From positions 1 to 6,045 of the forward strand of contig JALVQH010000104.1 in NCBI GenBank assembly GCA_027031505.1: a DNA stretch of 6,045 bases. The letters are read 5' to 3'. Under the pieces are notes generated by a model. That model was not told the DNA's origin and ran no database searches. It saw nothing but the letters and a program-made list of their open reading frames with translations. Within the stretch, counting starts at the first letter, position 1; each line of letters opens with the position of its first letter. Shown here piece by piece: positions 1 through 5,924 of this stretch. The translations under genes and the position numbers were made by a program. This stretch comes from Campylobacteraceae bacterium (GTDB lineage: Bacteria; Campylobacterota; Campylobacteria; Campylobacterales; Sulfurovaceae).

Positions 1-1309
1 AGAGCGTCATATACAGACCCACGATCAGAGCGATATGGACGTGTGCCATGATGATCCACTGCGTGTTGTGCAGAACACGGTTCATCCCCATATCGGCCTG
101 GATGATCGCGGCCGGAACCGCGAGGCCGAATCCAATCAAGCCGCCGAGCAGGTAGGCCAGAGCCGGGGTCATCTTGAGCGGGCGGGCTTTCCAGAGGGTT
201 ACCAGTGTGATAAAGAGTGCCAGACCCTGCGTCAAGAGCTCAAATGCGGTGACCATCTCACCGGAGATCAGCTTCATCATCTCAGGCTGTCCCTGGTCAG
301 CCAGCAGGTGGTGTGACCACACCATCCATGAAACAAGGAGCTCCAACATCAGTGCCGCACGGGCGACGTTTTCCATGAAGAGCTTCTGCCCGGTGATCAG
401 CGTCGCCAGCAGATACCATGAGCCGGCCACGTAGATCAGCACCAGACCGTCCGCGACGAGATCGAGACCCCACCAGAAGAAATTTTTGTACAGCAGCGCA
501 TCGACAGCGGCGACATTGAGCGGATGGCCGGAGGCATCAAAGATCAGATACACCAGCACCAATACCCCGGCACCGAGGATCACCAGTGCATCGAGGAAGG
601 TATCGACCGTGCCCCGGAAGATCGCAACTACCGGCAATGCCAGAGCGGGCTCTTTGGAATACGGAGGCTTACCGGTAAGTTTGTGCCAGAGGTTGAGCAT
701 CCCGTCGATCCCGAATCCGGAAATGAGGAGCTCTTTGGTGGTTTTGTTTTTATGGACACCCACGCGCTGAAAGATCGTTGCATAAATATTGTAGATGAAC
801 CCCAGGGTTCCTACCATAATAAGGGCAACACCGACAATGAAGATAATTCCGCCAACGACACTGAACTGCCTGGTATCGGCAGGCAGAGGCCAGTAGAGGG
901 TATAGAGCGGCGCATACTGCCAGATAAATGCTGCGATCCACGAAAGGGCGGTTCCGATCGTAATCAGCAGCCAGACGGCGTTGGCCAGCTTGATGCTGTA
1001 CAGAGGCTTCTTGGTCAAAAACGGCACGAGGAACATAAACGCCGCAAACACCAGCTGATAGGTCGAGCCGAAAATCCCGACAATCGGATGCACGGTCATA
1101 ATCGAAAAGTAGTGACCCGGATGGCTGAACATCTCCGGCATCGGATTGGACGGGCCGGTCACAACCAGACGCATGATCATCCCCTCGATGGCCACCAGAC
1201 CAAAAAAGAGGAAACTCATCACCACGGCACGCAGTGTTACCTTTTGCAAGGCGTTCAAGCTGTCCGCATCAAAATCGGTTCCGTTGATCAGGTTATTCAT
1301 GAAACTCAT
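1..1309 (-). CDS. Heme-copper oxidoreductase subunit I, gNOR-like nitric oxide reductase (partial, C-terminus beyond left edge)
   Basis: This is the catalytic membrane subunit of a heme-copper oxidoreductase; 436 codons are visible and the frame is open at the left edge. About ten hydrophobic helices can be read (roughly 26-50, 67-95, 106-131, 149-176, 236-258, 276-300, 318-337, 347-372, 379-400 and 413 onward). Helix I has E42 and R46. Helix II has H74, the expected low-spin heme ligand. Helix VII has the HH pair H333-H334. Helix X has HNTQW then HVH: H423 for the high-spin and H425 for the low-spin heme. Helix VI reads WWGLDLVADG, placing D283 at the third active-site metal ligand (normally His) and D287 four residues on, where oxygen reductases have the cross-linked Tyr and cNOR/qNOR have Glu. 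This points to NO reduction. From memory, the Campylobacterota 'gNOR' family has such an Asp. Membership of the superfamily is secure; the gNOR assignment is inferred. The start is set by the ATGA overlap with subunit II and a perfect Shine-Dalgarno. Confidence 0.85.
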   Translation of the reverse strand, partial: MSFMNNLINGTDFDADSLNALQKVTLRAVVMSFLFFGLVAIEGMIMRLVVTGPSNPMPEMFSHPGHYFSIMTVHPIVGIFGSTYQLVFAAFMFLVPFLTKKPLYSIKLANAVWLLITIGTALSWIAAFIWQYAPLYTLYWPLPADTRQFSVVGGIIFIVGVALIMVGTLGFIYNIYATIFQRVGVHKNKTTKELLISGFGIDGMLNLWHKLTGKPPYSKEPALALPVVAIFRGTVDTFLDALVILGAGVLVLVYLIFDASGHPLNVAAVDALLYKNFFWWGLDLVADGLVLIYVAGSWYLLATLITGQKLFMENVARAALMLELLVSWMVWSHHLLADQGQPEMMKLISGEMVTAFELLTQGLALFITLVTLWKARPLKMTPALAYLLGGLIGFGLAVPAAIIQADMGMNRVLHNTQWIIMAHVHIALIVGLYMTL

Positions 1310-1923
1310 TTAGCACCTCCTTCTTTGCAGCCGACCACTTCAACGAAATTTTTCACGAGCATCAAATCTTTTTTGCCATCTTCGGAGTATTGAGCCGGAC
1401 CGGAATATTCGGTCGACGTCAAGTCAAACACCCCGTTGTGGTTGAAGGTCCAGAGCAAATCGTTGCTTGCAAGGATACCGTTGACATCGGTTCCGGGGTT
1501 GACCTGCATCTGCGTCACGAGGGTGCCATCCTTGCGGAAGAGACCAAACCCGTAGACCAGATCGCGACTGCGGACATCGAAGCGAATCTTCTGCCCGCAT
1601 TGAACGGTGATCTTCTTGGGCAGGCCGATCCATTTGTGATCTTTAATCTCAAATTTGTACTCGGCATCGGCTTTGATGTTGTCCCGAGTAATATCCTCAG
1701 AAACCCAGGGAATAGCATTGTAAGTGAAGATGTGGTGTCCGACACCCATCACGACAAGAAATCCAATATACCCATAAAACGGGATACGCACAATCGATCT
1801 GGCCTTCTCTTTCCGGGTCAGATTGTACCCGAACCAGGCAATGATCGAAATGATCATCAGCGCATAAATCGTATACGCAGTGTTGTGAAACTTCAACAAT
1901 TCTATGGAACTGGCAAACGTCAT
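1306..1923 (-). CDS. Heme-copper oxidoreductase subunit II, cupredoxin fold without CuA ligands (gNOR-like)
   Basis: This 205-residue protein is the membrane-anchored partner of subunit I. Hydrophobic helices lie at about 16-33 and 49-68, followed by a periplasmic cupredoxin-like domain at about 86-197. The domain aligns without gaps around the metal site with CuA subunit II of the ba3 type. The DVIHGF-type strand is DLVYGF (121-126), so the first His is Y124. The CxxxCxxxHxxM loop becomes S170, S174, Q178 and E181 within TSTEYSGPAQ. All CuA ligands are therefore replaced, and the only cysteines (C109, C199) are elsewhere. Electrons probably do not enter through CuA from cytochrome c; quinol oxidation, as for bo3-type oxidases and qNOR, is the likely alternative (inference). 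The gene is first in a two-gene unit, has its own promoter and a good ribosome binding site, and overlaps subunit I by 4 bp. Membership of the COX2-like family is clear from length, topology and motif spacing; the electron donor is not shown. Confidence 0.82.
   Translation of the reverse strand: MTFASSIELLKFHNTAYTIYALMIISIIAWFGYNLTRKEKARSIVRIPFYGYIGFLVVMGVGHHIFTYNAIPWVSEDITRDNIKADAEYKFEIKDHKWIGLPKKITVQCGQKIRFDVRSRDLVYGFGLFRKDGTLVTQMQVNPGTDVNGILASNDLLWTFNHNGVFDLTSTEYSGPAQYSEDGKKDLMLVKNFVEVVGCKEGGAK
1315..1322 (-). promoter_or_regulatory. Shine-Dalgarno for subunit I, inside the end of the subunit II gene
   Basis: The minus strand reads AAGGAGGT, a complete anti-16S match, five bases before the ATG at 1309. 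It lies within the last codons of subunit II, whose stop overlaps the start (ATGA). This fixes the start of subunit I and suggests coupled translation of the two subunits. Confidence 0.85.
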
Positions 1924-1928
1924 GTCCT

Positions 1929-1934
1929 CTCCTT
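1929..1934 (-). promoter_or_regulatory. Ribosome binding site for subunit II
   Basis: AAGGAG on the minus strand lies five bases before the ATG at 1923 and supports that start. The preceding leader contains a short ACTTTT direct repeat of no known meaning. Confidence 0.75.
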
Positions 1935-1955
1935 CTAAAAGTAAAAGTAATAGTT

Positions 1956-1964
1956 ATTATAGCA
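1956..1964 (-). promoter_or_regulatory. Extended -10 promoter for the gNOR-like operon
   Basis: The minus strand carries TGC-TATAAT, a perfect -10 hexamer with an extended TGN, behind a T-rich and AT-rich stretch (about 1964-1990) without a recognisable TTGACA. This is the layout reported for vegetative sigma-70 promoters of Campylobacter and Helicobacter. Transcription would begin near 1950, leaving a leader of about 25 bases before the subunit II start. I found no convincing FNR-type (TTGAT-N4-ATCAA) or NssR-type (TTAAC-N4-GTTAA) site in the 102-bp gap, so regulation by NO or oxygen is not visible here. Confidence 0.7.
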
Positions 1965-2012
1965 AAGAAATATAAAAATAAATATTAAACGCGTGCCAAC
2001 AGACCTGCATAA

Positions 2013-2029
2013 TTGACGCTAACAGTCAA
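2013..2029. repeat. Short inverted repeat at the trkH stop codon
   Basis: TTGAC and GTCAA form a perfect 5-bp inverted repeat with a 7-base spacer, overlapping the trkH stop. It could form a weak hairpin in the mRNA. It is AT-rich and no T-run follows it, so it is not a convincing terminator. It could also be chance. Confidence 0.3.
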
Positions 2030-3480
2030 AAACGCTTCCAAAAGGTACGCGAAAAGAGGACAATAACCGTAAAAAACTCCAGACGTCCGAGGATCATCGC
2101 TCCAGACAGAATCACTTTGTCCACTGCAGAGAAAAAGGTGTAATTCTCCACCACCCCCACCCGGGCGAACCCCGGCCCGATGTTGCCCACCATCGCGATG
2201 GCGGCGCTCAACGAGGTGAGCAGGTCGTACCCCCGGGCGTAGAGGTAAAAGGTCAACACAACATTGCTCAGGGCAAACAGAAGAGCAAATGCCGTGATGA
2301 TCCCGAGTGTTTCATAGGTGACCCGGTTGCCGTCCACATAGAGGGCGGTAATCGCTTTGGGGTGGAGCATCCGGCGCACCTGTAGACCCAGATTTTTCAT
2401 CAGGACGACATAGCGGCTTACCTTGAACCCTCCGGCGGTCGATCCGGCGTTGCCCCCGATGAGCATGGCAACAAAAACAATCACCCCAGCAGAGGATCCC
2501 CACATTTCGTAATTGACCGAGGCAAATCCCGTCGTCGTCAGAATGGATGCGATAGAGAAAAACGAATGGGTGATCACGTAGCCCGGCTGGACGTTGCCCG
2601 TCTCGATCCGGTACCACGCCAGCGCCACACTCAACACCACAAAGGCGATCAGATACCACCGTACCTCTTCGCTGCGGTAGCCGCTGACGTCCCCTTTGAA
2701 GAGGCGCAGGTGTGCCAGGAAGTTGATCCCGGCGAGGATCATGAATACCGTCGTCGTCCAGAGGATCGCCGGCTGATATTCCCAGTGTGCCATCGAGTCG
2801 TTTTTGGTCGAAAACCCGCCGGTCGAGAGGGTCGAAAAAGCGTGATTGACCGCATCGAACAGGCTCATCCCTTCTGCCCACAGCAGCACCATATCCGCCA
2901 GCGTCAGCATCACGTACACCCCCCAGATCCGCAGGGCGGTATCCTGGATCTTCGGGCTCAGTTTCTCGAGTTTGTTGCCCGTCGCTTCAGCTTTGAACAG
3001 CGCCATGGAGCCGGTGGGATTGATCAGAGAGAAGAGCCCGACCCCCAGCACGATGATCCCCATTCCCCCGAGCCAGTGCATCAGCGAGCGCAGCAGCAGA
3101 ATGTGGTGCGGCAACCCCTCGATGTCGTGGTAGATCGTCGCGCCGGTGGTGGTGTAGCCGCTCACCGCTTCGAACAACCCGTCGACAAACGACACATGGG
3201 TCGAGAGGAGATAGGGAATCGCCCCCGTCAGCCCCAGCATCAGCCAGATGAGGTTGACCGAGAGGATCGCATCCCGTATCCGCATATTGAGGGGGTGTTT
3301 CAGCAGCAGGAGAAAGACGAAAAAGCTCCCGAGAAACAACCCCAGATCGAACACCAGAAACGGGACGATCGCCTCCCCGTCGAACAACCCCACCAGAATC
3401 GGCAGGGCAAAAAAAACGGCAATGAACATCCCCACGAGTGCGAGGATTTTGGTACTGTTTTTCAGAGCGAGCGCATCCAT
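2026..3480 (-). CDS. trkH: Trk-type potassium uptake channel, TrkH/KtrB family membrane subunit
   Basis: This is the ion-conducting inner-membrane subunit of a Trk potassium uptake system. At 484 residues it has the usual TrkH length. The four pore-loop selectivity filters of the M1-P-M2 repeats can be read: TTTG at 110-113, STGGF at 219-223, TTTGF at 315-319 and NIGPGF at 433-438, each with the central glycine that lines the filter. The glycine-rich GGNAGSTAGGFK segment at 342-353 matches the intramembrane gating loop of the third repeat. The near-C-terminal GRLE (465-468) holds the conserved Arg of the fourth repeat. The start codon lies inside the end of trkA with a 19-bp overlap, so translation is probably coupled. 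The site before the start (GGGGGA, four bases upstream) is modest. Ion preference, K+ alone or K+ with Na+ dependence, cannot be read from the sequence. Confidence 0.95.
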   Translation of the reverse strand: MDALALKNSTKILALVGMFIAVFFALPILVGLFDGEAIVPFLVFDLGLFLGSFFVFLLLLKHPLNMRIRDAILSVNLIWLMLGLTGAIPYLLSTHVSFVDGLFEAVSGYTTTGATIYHDIEGLPHHILLLRSLMHWLGGMGIIVLGVGLFSLINPTGSMALFKAEATGNKLEKLSPKIQDTALRIWGVYVMLTLADMVLLWAEGMSLFDAVNHAFSTLSTGGFSTKNDSMAHWEYQPAILWTTTVFMILAGINFLAHLRLFKGDVSGYRSEEVRWYLIAFVVLSVALAWYRIETGNVQPGYVITHSFFSIASILTTTGFASVNYEMWGSSAGVIVFVAMLIGGNAGSTAGGFKVSRYVVLMKNLGLQVRRMLHPKAITALYVDGNRVTYETLGIITAFALLFALSNVVLTFYLYARGYDLLTSLSAAIAMVGNIGPGFARVGVVENYTFFSAVDKVILSGAMILGRLEFFTVIVLFSRTFWKRF

Positions 3481-4784
3481 ACCATCCCCCGCTTCTCCTC
3501 CGAGGCTGTGGTGATCAGGAAGCAGCCGTCCCCTCCCCGGATCTGCTCCGCTTCCTCAGGCGGGATGAACTGCCCCCCACGCACGATCCACACATGTCCC
3601 TCTCCCCGCCAGGCGGGAACGGAGCGGAACCCATCGGCGGCTTCCCCCGCAAACACCCGGACGAAAATCACCCCGGCTCCCCCGCAGAAATGGCGATGCT
3701 CCACCATCTCCTGGTGGTCGATGCTCTCGAGGATAGTGTAGTAGGCATTCATCTGCGGTCCCCGCGCTACGATCAATCCCAGCTGATGCATGAGGGGGTA
3801 ATTTTTCCGTTCGTTGTTGATCGCAACGATTTTGGGAATGCCGTGCTCTTTGGCCTGGAGCGCCCGAAGGATGTTGGTCTCGTCTTTGCGATCGGTGGCG
3901 ACCATGAGATCGGCACGGTCGAGCTGTTCGTCTTCGTAGAGGATCTCCTCATCGTACCGGCTGTTGATCACCAGCGCTTCATCCTGAAACCGATCGGAGG
4001 CTTGCGCACACAGCGCCATGTCTTTTTCGACGATTTTCAGCGCCACCCCCTCCTCGAGGAGTACATGGGCGATCTCGAGTCCCAGCGTGTCGGCACCGAA
4101 GACCACCGCCGTCTCGATCCGGGGCGGCATCTGCAGATCCAATTGACCGTAGAGCGACTCGAGCACCGCCCCGTCGCCGAGGAAATAGATCAGATCTCCG
4201 TGCCGGATCTCCATGTCCGGCTGCGGCAGATGGAGGAGACGATCCCGCTCAATCCCCACGATTTTCAGCCGGGCGTTTTCGAAGGCTTGCACCCGTTTAG
4301 TCTCATGGAGGGGATTGTCGACTTTGACGGAGATGAGGCGTTCATCGGTCGCCCCGAACCGCTTGACATTGTTCGCCCCCGGATACATCAGCAGCTGCCG
4401 GATCGTCTCCGCCGTCACCCCGAACGGAAACACCCGCTCCAGATCCCCGAGGCTGGCGAGAAACTGGCTCTGCATGAAATGACGATTGCGCAATCGGATG
4501 ATCCGGCGGTCGATGCGGATCGTGTCCACCGCAAGGAGGGTCGAGAGGATGTTGGCTTCGTCGCTGTCGGTCACGGCGATGAAGAGATCCACCTGCGTGT
4601 CGAGAAGTGAGCGGTAGGTCATCGGATTTTCGATGTCCCCCGCGAGCGGATAGATATCGATCAACTCCCCCAGCCGATCCAGTGCTTCTCTGTTTTTGTC
4701 GATCACAGTGACATCATGGTCACTTGAGAGCGAACGCGCCAATTCAAATCCGACTTTCCCGGCTCCGGCGATGATGATTTTCAT
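3462..4784 (-). CDS. trkA: Trk system potassium uptake regulatory subunit TrkA (two RCK domains)
   Basis: This cytoplasmic, nucleotide-binding subunit gates TrkH. Its 440 residues match the tandem arrangement of TrkA: RCK_N about 1-120, RCK_C about 135-215, a second RCK_N about 224-340, and a second, weaker RCK_C about 360-430. The first Rossmann fold has a full GAGKVG (G7, G9, G12) and D29 at the end of the second strand, fitting NAD(H) binding. The second has GADTLG at 230-235 with E253, so the middle glycine is replaced by D232. Paired TDSDEAN (72-78) and TDRKDETN (297-304) segments mark the two repeats. The gene starts 24 bp after the dehydrogenase stop and ends inside the start of trkH, so the three probably share a transcript. 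The ribosome binding site is weak (AAGAGA about 12 bases upstream). The next in-frame Met is residue 55, beyond the first nucleotide motif, so this start is favoured. Confidence 0.95.
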   Translation of the reverse strand: MKIIIAGAGKVGFELARSLSSDHDVTVIDKNREALDRLGELIDIYPLAGDIENPMTYRSLLDTQVDLFIAVTDSDEANILSTLLAVDTIRIDRRIIRLRNRHFMQSQFLASLGDLERVFPFGVTAETIRQLLMYPGANNVKRFGATDERLISVKVDNPLHETKRVQAFENARLKIVGIERDRLLHLPQPDMEIRHGDLIYFLGDGAVLESLYGQLDLQMPPRIETAVVFGADTLGLEIAHVLLEEGVALKIVEKDMALCAQASDRFQDEALVINSRYDEEILYEDEQLDRADLMVATDRKDETNILRALQAKEHGIPKIVAINNERKNYPLMHQLGLIVARGPQMNAYYTILESIDHQEMVEHRHFCGGAGVIFVRVFAGEAADGFRSVPAWRGEGHVWIVRGGQFIPPEEAEQIRGGDGCFLITTASEEKRGMVWMRSL

Positions 4785-4808
4785 GATGGTATCGTATCTC
4801 TTTTTGGA

Positions 4809-5822
4809 TTAGATCGACTTAAAAGTCGCAACGTTTGCCGCCATCTCCACCAGCCGTCTGGCGTACCCGTACTCGTTGTCCTGCCACGCCGAGATGCGCA
4901 GGAGGTTTCCGCCGCTGATATCCATCAGAGGCAGATCGAGGGTGGCGCTGTGGGGGTCGGCGATGTAGTCGGAGGAGGCTTTGGGCTCAGTTGTATGTGC
5001 CAAAATCCCCTGCCAACATCTGTCGATCTCTTCTGTGATACGTTCACGCACCTCATCAAGGGTATGGTGGCCGTCGAGTTTGATCAGCAGATCGTAGAGT
5101 GTCGTGGCGGGCACCGGGACACGGATGCTTTTGGCATGCAGCTGATCGCGCAGGTGGGGAAAGAAGGTCGCCGTGGCGCGGGCAGCGGTGCTCTCGATGG
5201 GGATGATGTTGACCGCGGCGGCGCGGGTGCGGCGGATGTCGCTGGAGTAGTGTTTGGAGTCGAGGAGGTTCTGGTAGGCGGTGTAACTGTGCAGCATGTG
5301 CATCTGCGCCCCCCGTACCCCGAAGAGTCGATCGACGACCGTCAAAATGGGGACGATGGCATTGGCGGAGCAGCTGGAGTTGGAGACGATGGCTTCCCCC
5401 CGATACGCCCCGTCATTGATCCCGCGAATGTAAGTGGGCATCGCATCGTTGGGCGGAGTAGAGACGACGATCCGGGGGATACCGCCGGATAGATAAGGGG
5501 TGTTGGATACCACCGTGAGAAACATCCCGCTGGACTGGATCATCCCATCGACACCGAGGGGATGCACATCGAGTCGGGCGGGATCTTTTTCGGTAAAGAC
5601 ACGGACAGGACGGTCGTTGACAAGGAGCGTATCCCCCTCCGCACGCACCGCATGGGGCAACGTCCCATAGACCGAATCGTACTTCAGCAGATACGCCATC
5701 TGCTCCGCACCATACAGATCGTTGATCCCCACCAGCTCCAGTGCAGGATCGTCGAGGATGATCCGGGCGGCACTCCGCCCGATCCGGCCGAAGCCGTTGA
5801 TGAAGATTCGGGTTTTGCGCAT
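4809..5822 (-). CDS. Divergent NAD-dependent glyceraldehyde-3-phosphate dehydrogenase-family protein (GAPDH or Epd-like)
   Basis: This 337-residue protein has full family length. The Rossmann motif NGFGRIGR is at 9-16 and N34-D35 end the second strand, favouring NAD over NADP. The catalytic cysteine is C151 in NSSCSAN, the catalytic His is H178 in HSYTA, the phosphate-binding Arg is R234 in RVPVP, and DNEYGY (315-320) carries the nicotinamide-contacting Asn. Several normally invariant positions differ. SCTTNC is SCSANA, so the first Thr becomes Ser, the second Thr becomes Ala and the second Cys becomes Ala. The usual E-S/C-T-G is QSSG (96-99). RRTRAA (197-202), FFPHL (220-224) and DPHSA (289-293) resemble E. 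coli erythrose-4-phosphate dehydrogenase as I remember it, whereas HSYTA is GAPDH-like. It may be a second, specialised copy. The reaction (oxidative phosphorylation of G3P, or oxidation of erythrose-4-phosphate) is therefore left open. It is the first gene of a likely unit with trkA and trkH. Confidence 0.85.
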   Translation of the reverse strand: MRKTRIFINGFGRIGRSAARIILDDPALELVGINDLYGAEQMAYLLKYDSVYGTLPHAVRAEGDTLLVNDRPVRVFTEKDPARLDVHPLGVDGMIQSSGMFLTVVSNTPYLSGGIPRIVVSTPPNDAMPTYIRGINDGAYRGEAIVSNSSCSANAIVPILTVVDRLFGVRGAQMHMLHSYTAYQNLLDSKHYSSDIRRTRAAAVNIIPIESTAARATATFFPHLRDQLHAKSIRVPVPATTLYDLLIKLDGHHTLDEVRERITEEIDRCWQGILAHTTEPKASSDYIADPHSATLDLPLMDISGGNLLRISAWQDNEYGYARRLVEMAANVATFKSI

Positions 5823-5828
5823 CCGGAA

Positions 5829-5834
5829 TCCTTT
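5829..5834 (-). promoter_or_regulatory. Ribosome binding site of the dehydrogenase gene
   Basis: AAAGGA on the minus strand lies six bases before the ATG at 5822. The motif supports this start, after which the Rossmann motif follows at the usual distance. It overlaps one arm of the 5832-5863 inverted repeat. Confidence 0.6.
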
Positions 5835-5863
5835 GGAGAATTTTGGCGTTATTGTACTCCAAA
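5832..5863. repeat. 7-bp inverted repeat flanking the putative -10 box upstream of the dehydrogenase gene
   Basis: TTTGGAG (5832-5838) and CTCCAAA (5857-5863) are perfect inverted arms with an 18-base spacer. TTTTGG (5841-5846) and CCAAAA (5859-5864) give a second, nested pairing. One arm lies just upstream of the TACAAT box and the other over the ribosome binding site. The placement would suit a repressor operator, but no regulator is in the window and chance is possible. Confidence 0.4.
5851..5856 (-). promoter_or_regulatory. Putative -10 box for the dehydrogenase-trkA-trkH unit
   Basis: TACAAT on the minus strand differs from the consensus at one base and would start transcription near 5844, about 20 bases before the start codon. 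No good -35 is seen (CGGGTA at 17-bp spacing). The mobile-element remnant begins only about 30 bp upstream, so the native upstream promoter region may have been replaced or truncated. Confidence 0.45.
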
Positions 5864-5884
5864 ACGGATAACATACCCGTTTGG

Positions 5885-5912
5885 GAGTGGGGTCAGGAGA
5901 GTGGGGTCAGGA
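5885..5912. repeat. Perfect 14-bp tandem repeat, two copies
   Basis: GAGTGGGGTCAGGA occurs twice back to back (5885-5898 and 5899-5912), ending one base from the stop codon of the transposase-like fragment. GGGGTCAGG-type sequences commonly flank Y1/REP-associated transposase genes, as I recall, so this is probably an element end or a duplication of it. Confidence 0.8.
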
Positions 5913-5924
5913 ACTAAATCCTGA
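5907..5924. repeat. Stop-spanning hairpin at the end of the transposase-like fragment
   Basis: TCAGGA (5907-5912) and TCCTGA (5919-5924) are perfect 6-bp inverted arms around a 6-base loop that contains the stop codon. One arm is shared with the second copy of the tandem repeat. IS200/IS605 and REP-associated transposases recognise short subterminal hairpins, so this may be such a site. It has no T-tail and is not a clear terminator. Confidence 0.55.

Noticed and set aside
524..1393. Plus-strand open frame of 289 codons opposite the oxidoreductase subunits
   Set aside because: The composition is low-hydrophobic and rich in His, Asp and Gln, with no recognisable domain. The minus strand encodes a clear multi-helix protein with conserved heme ligands.
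1..1923. Cytochrome c oxidase (aa3 or ba3 type) as the identity of the two-gene operon
   Set aside because: The CuA ligands are absent in subunit II, and subunit I lacks both the helix VI His and the cross-linked Tyr needed for oxygen reduction.
1924..2025. FNR, NssR or other NO-responsive operator upstream of the oxidoreductase operon
   Set aside because: No TTGAT-N4-ATCAA or TTAAC-N4-GTTAA palindrome is present. The TTGAC/GTCAA pair has a 7-base spacer and lies too far upstream over the trkH stop.
2013..2029. Rho-independent terminator between trkH and the oxidoreductase operon
   Set aside because: The stem is only 5 bp and AT-rich, and no T-run follows it in the minus-strand transcript, so read-through into the next operon cannot be excluded.
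2566..4610. Long plus-strand open frames (about 390 codons each) opposite trkH and trkA
   Set aside because: They are antisense shadows of GC-rich coding sequence. Their translations are rich in His, Arg, Gln and Pro, show no family motif, and lie over well-supported trkH and trkA.
4708..4723. GTGAC/GTCAC inverted repeat
   Set aside because: It lies well inside trkA coding sequence, is short, and has no promoter nearby; probably chance.
4950..5492. Plus-strand open frame rich in Gly and Val opposite the dehydrogenase
   Set aside because: It mirrors the GAPDH-family reading frame, is compositionally biased, and has no convincing ribosome binding site.
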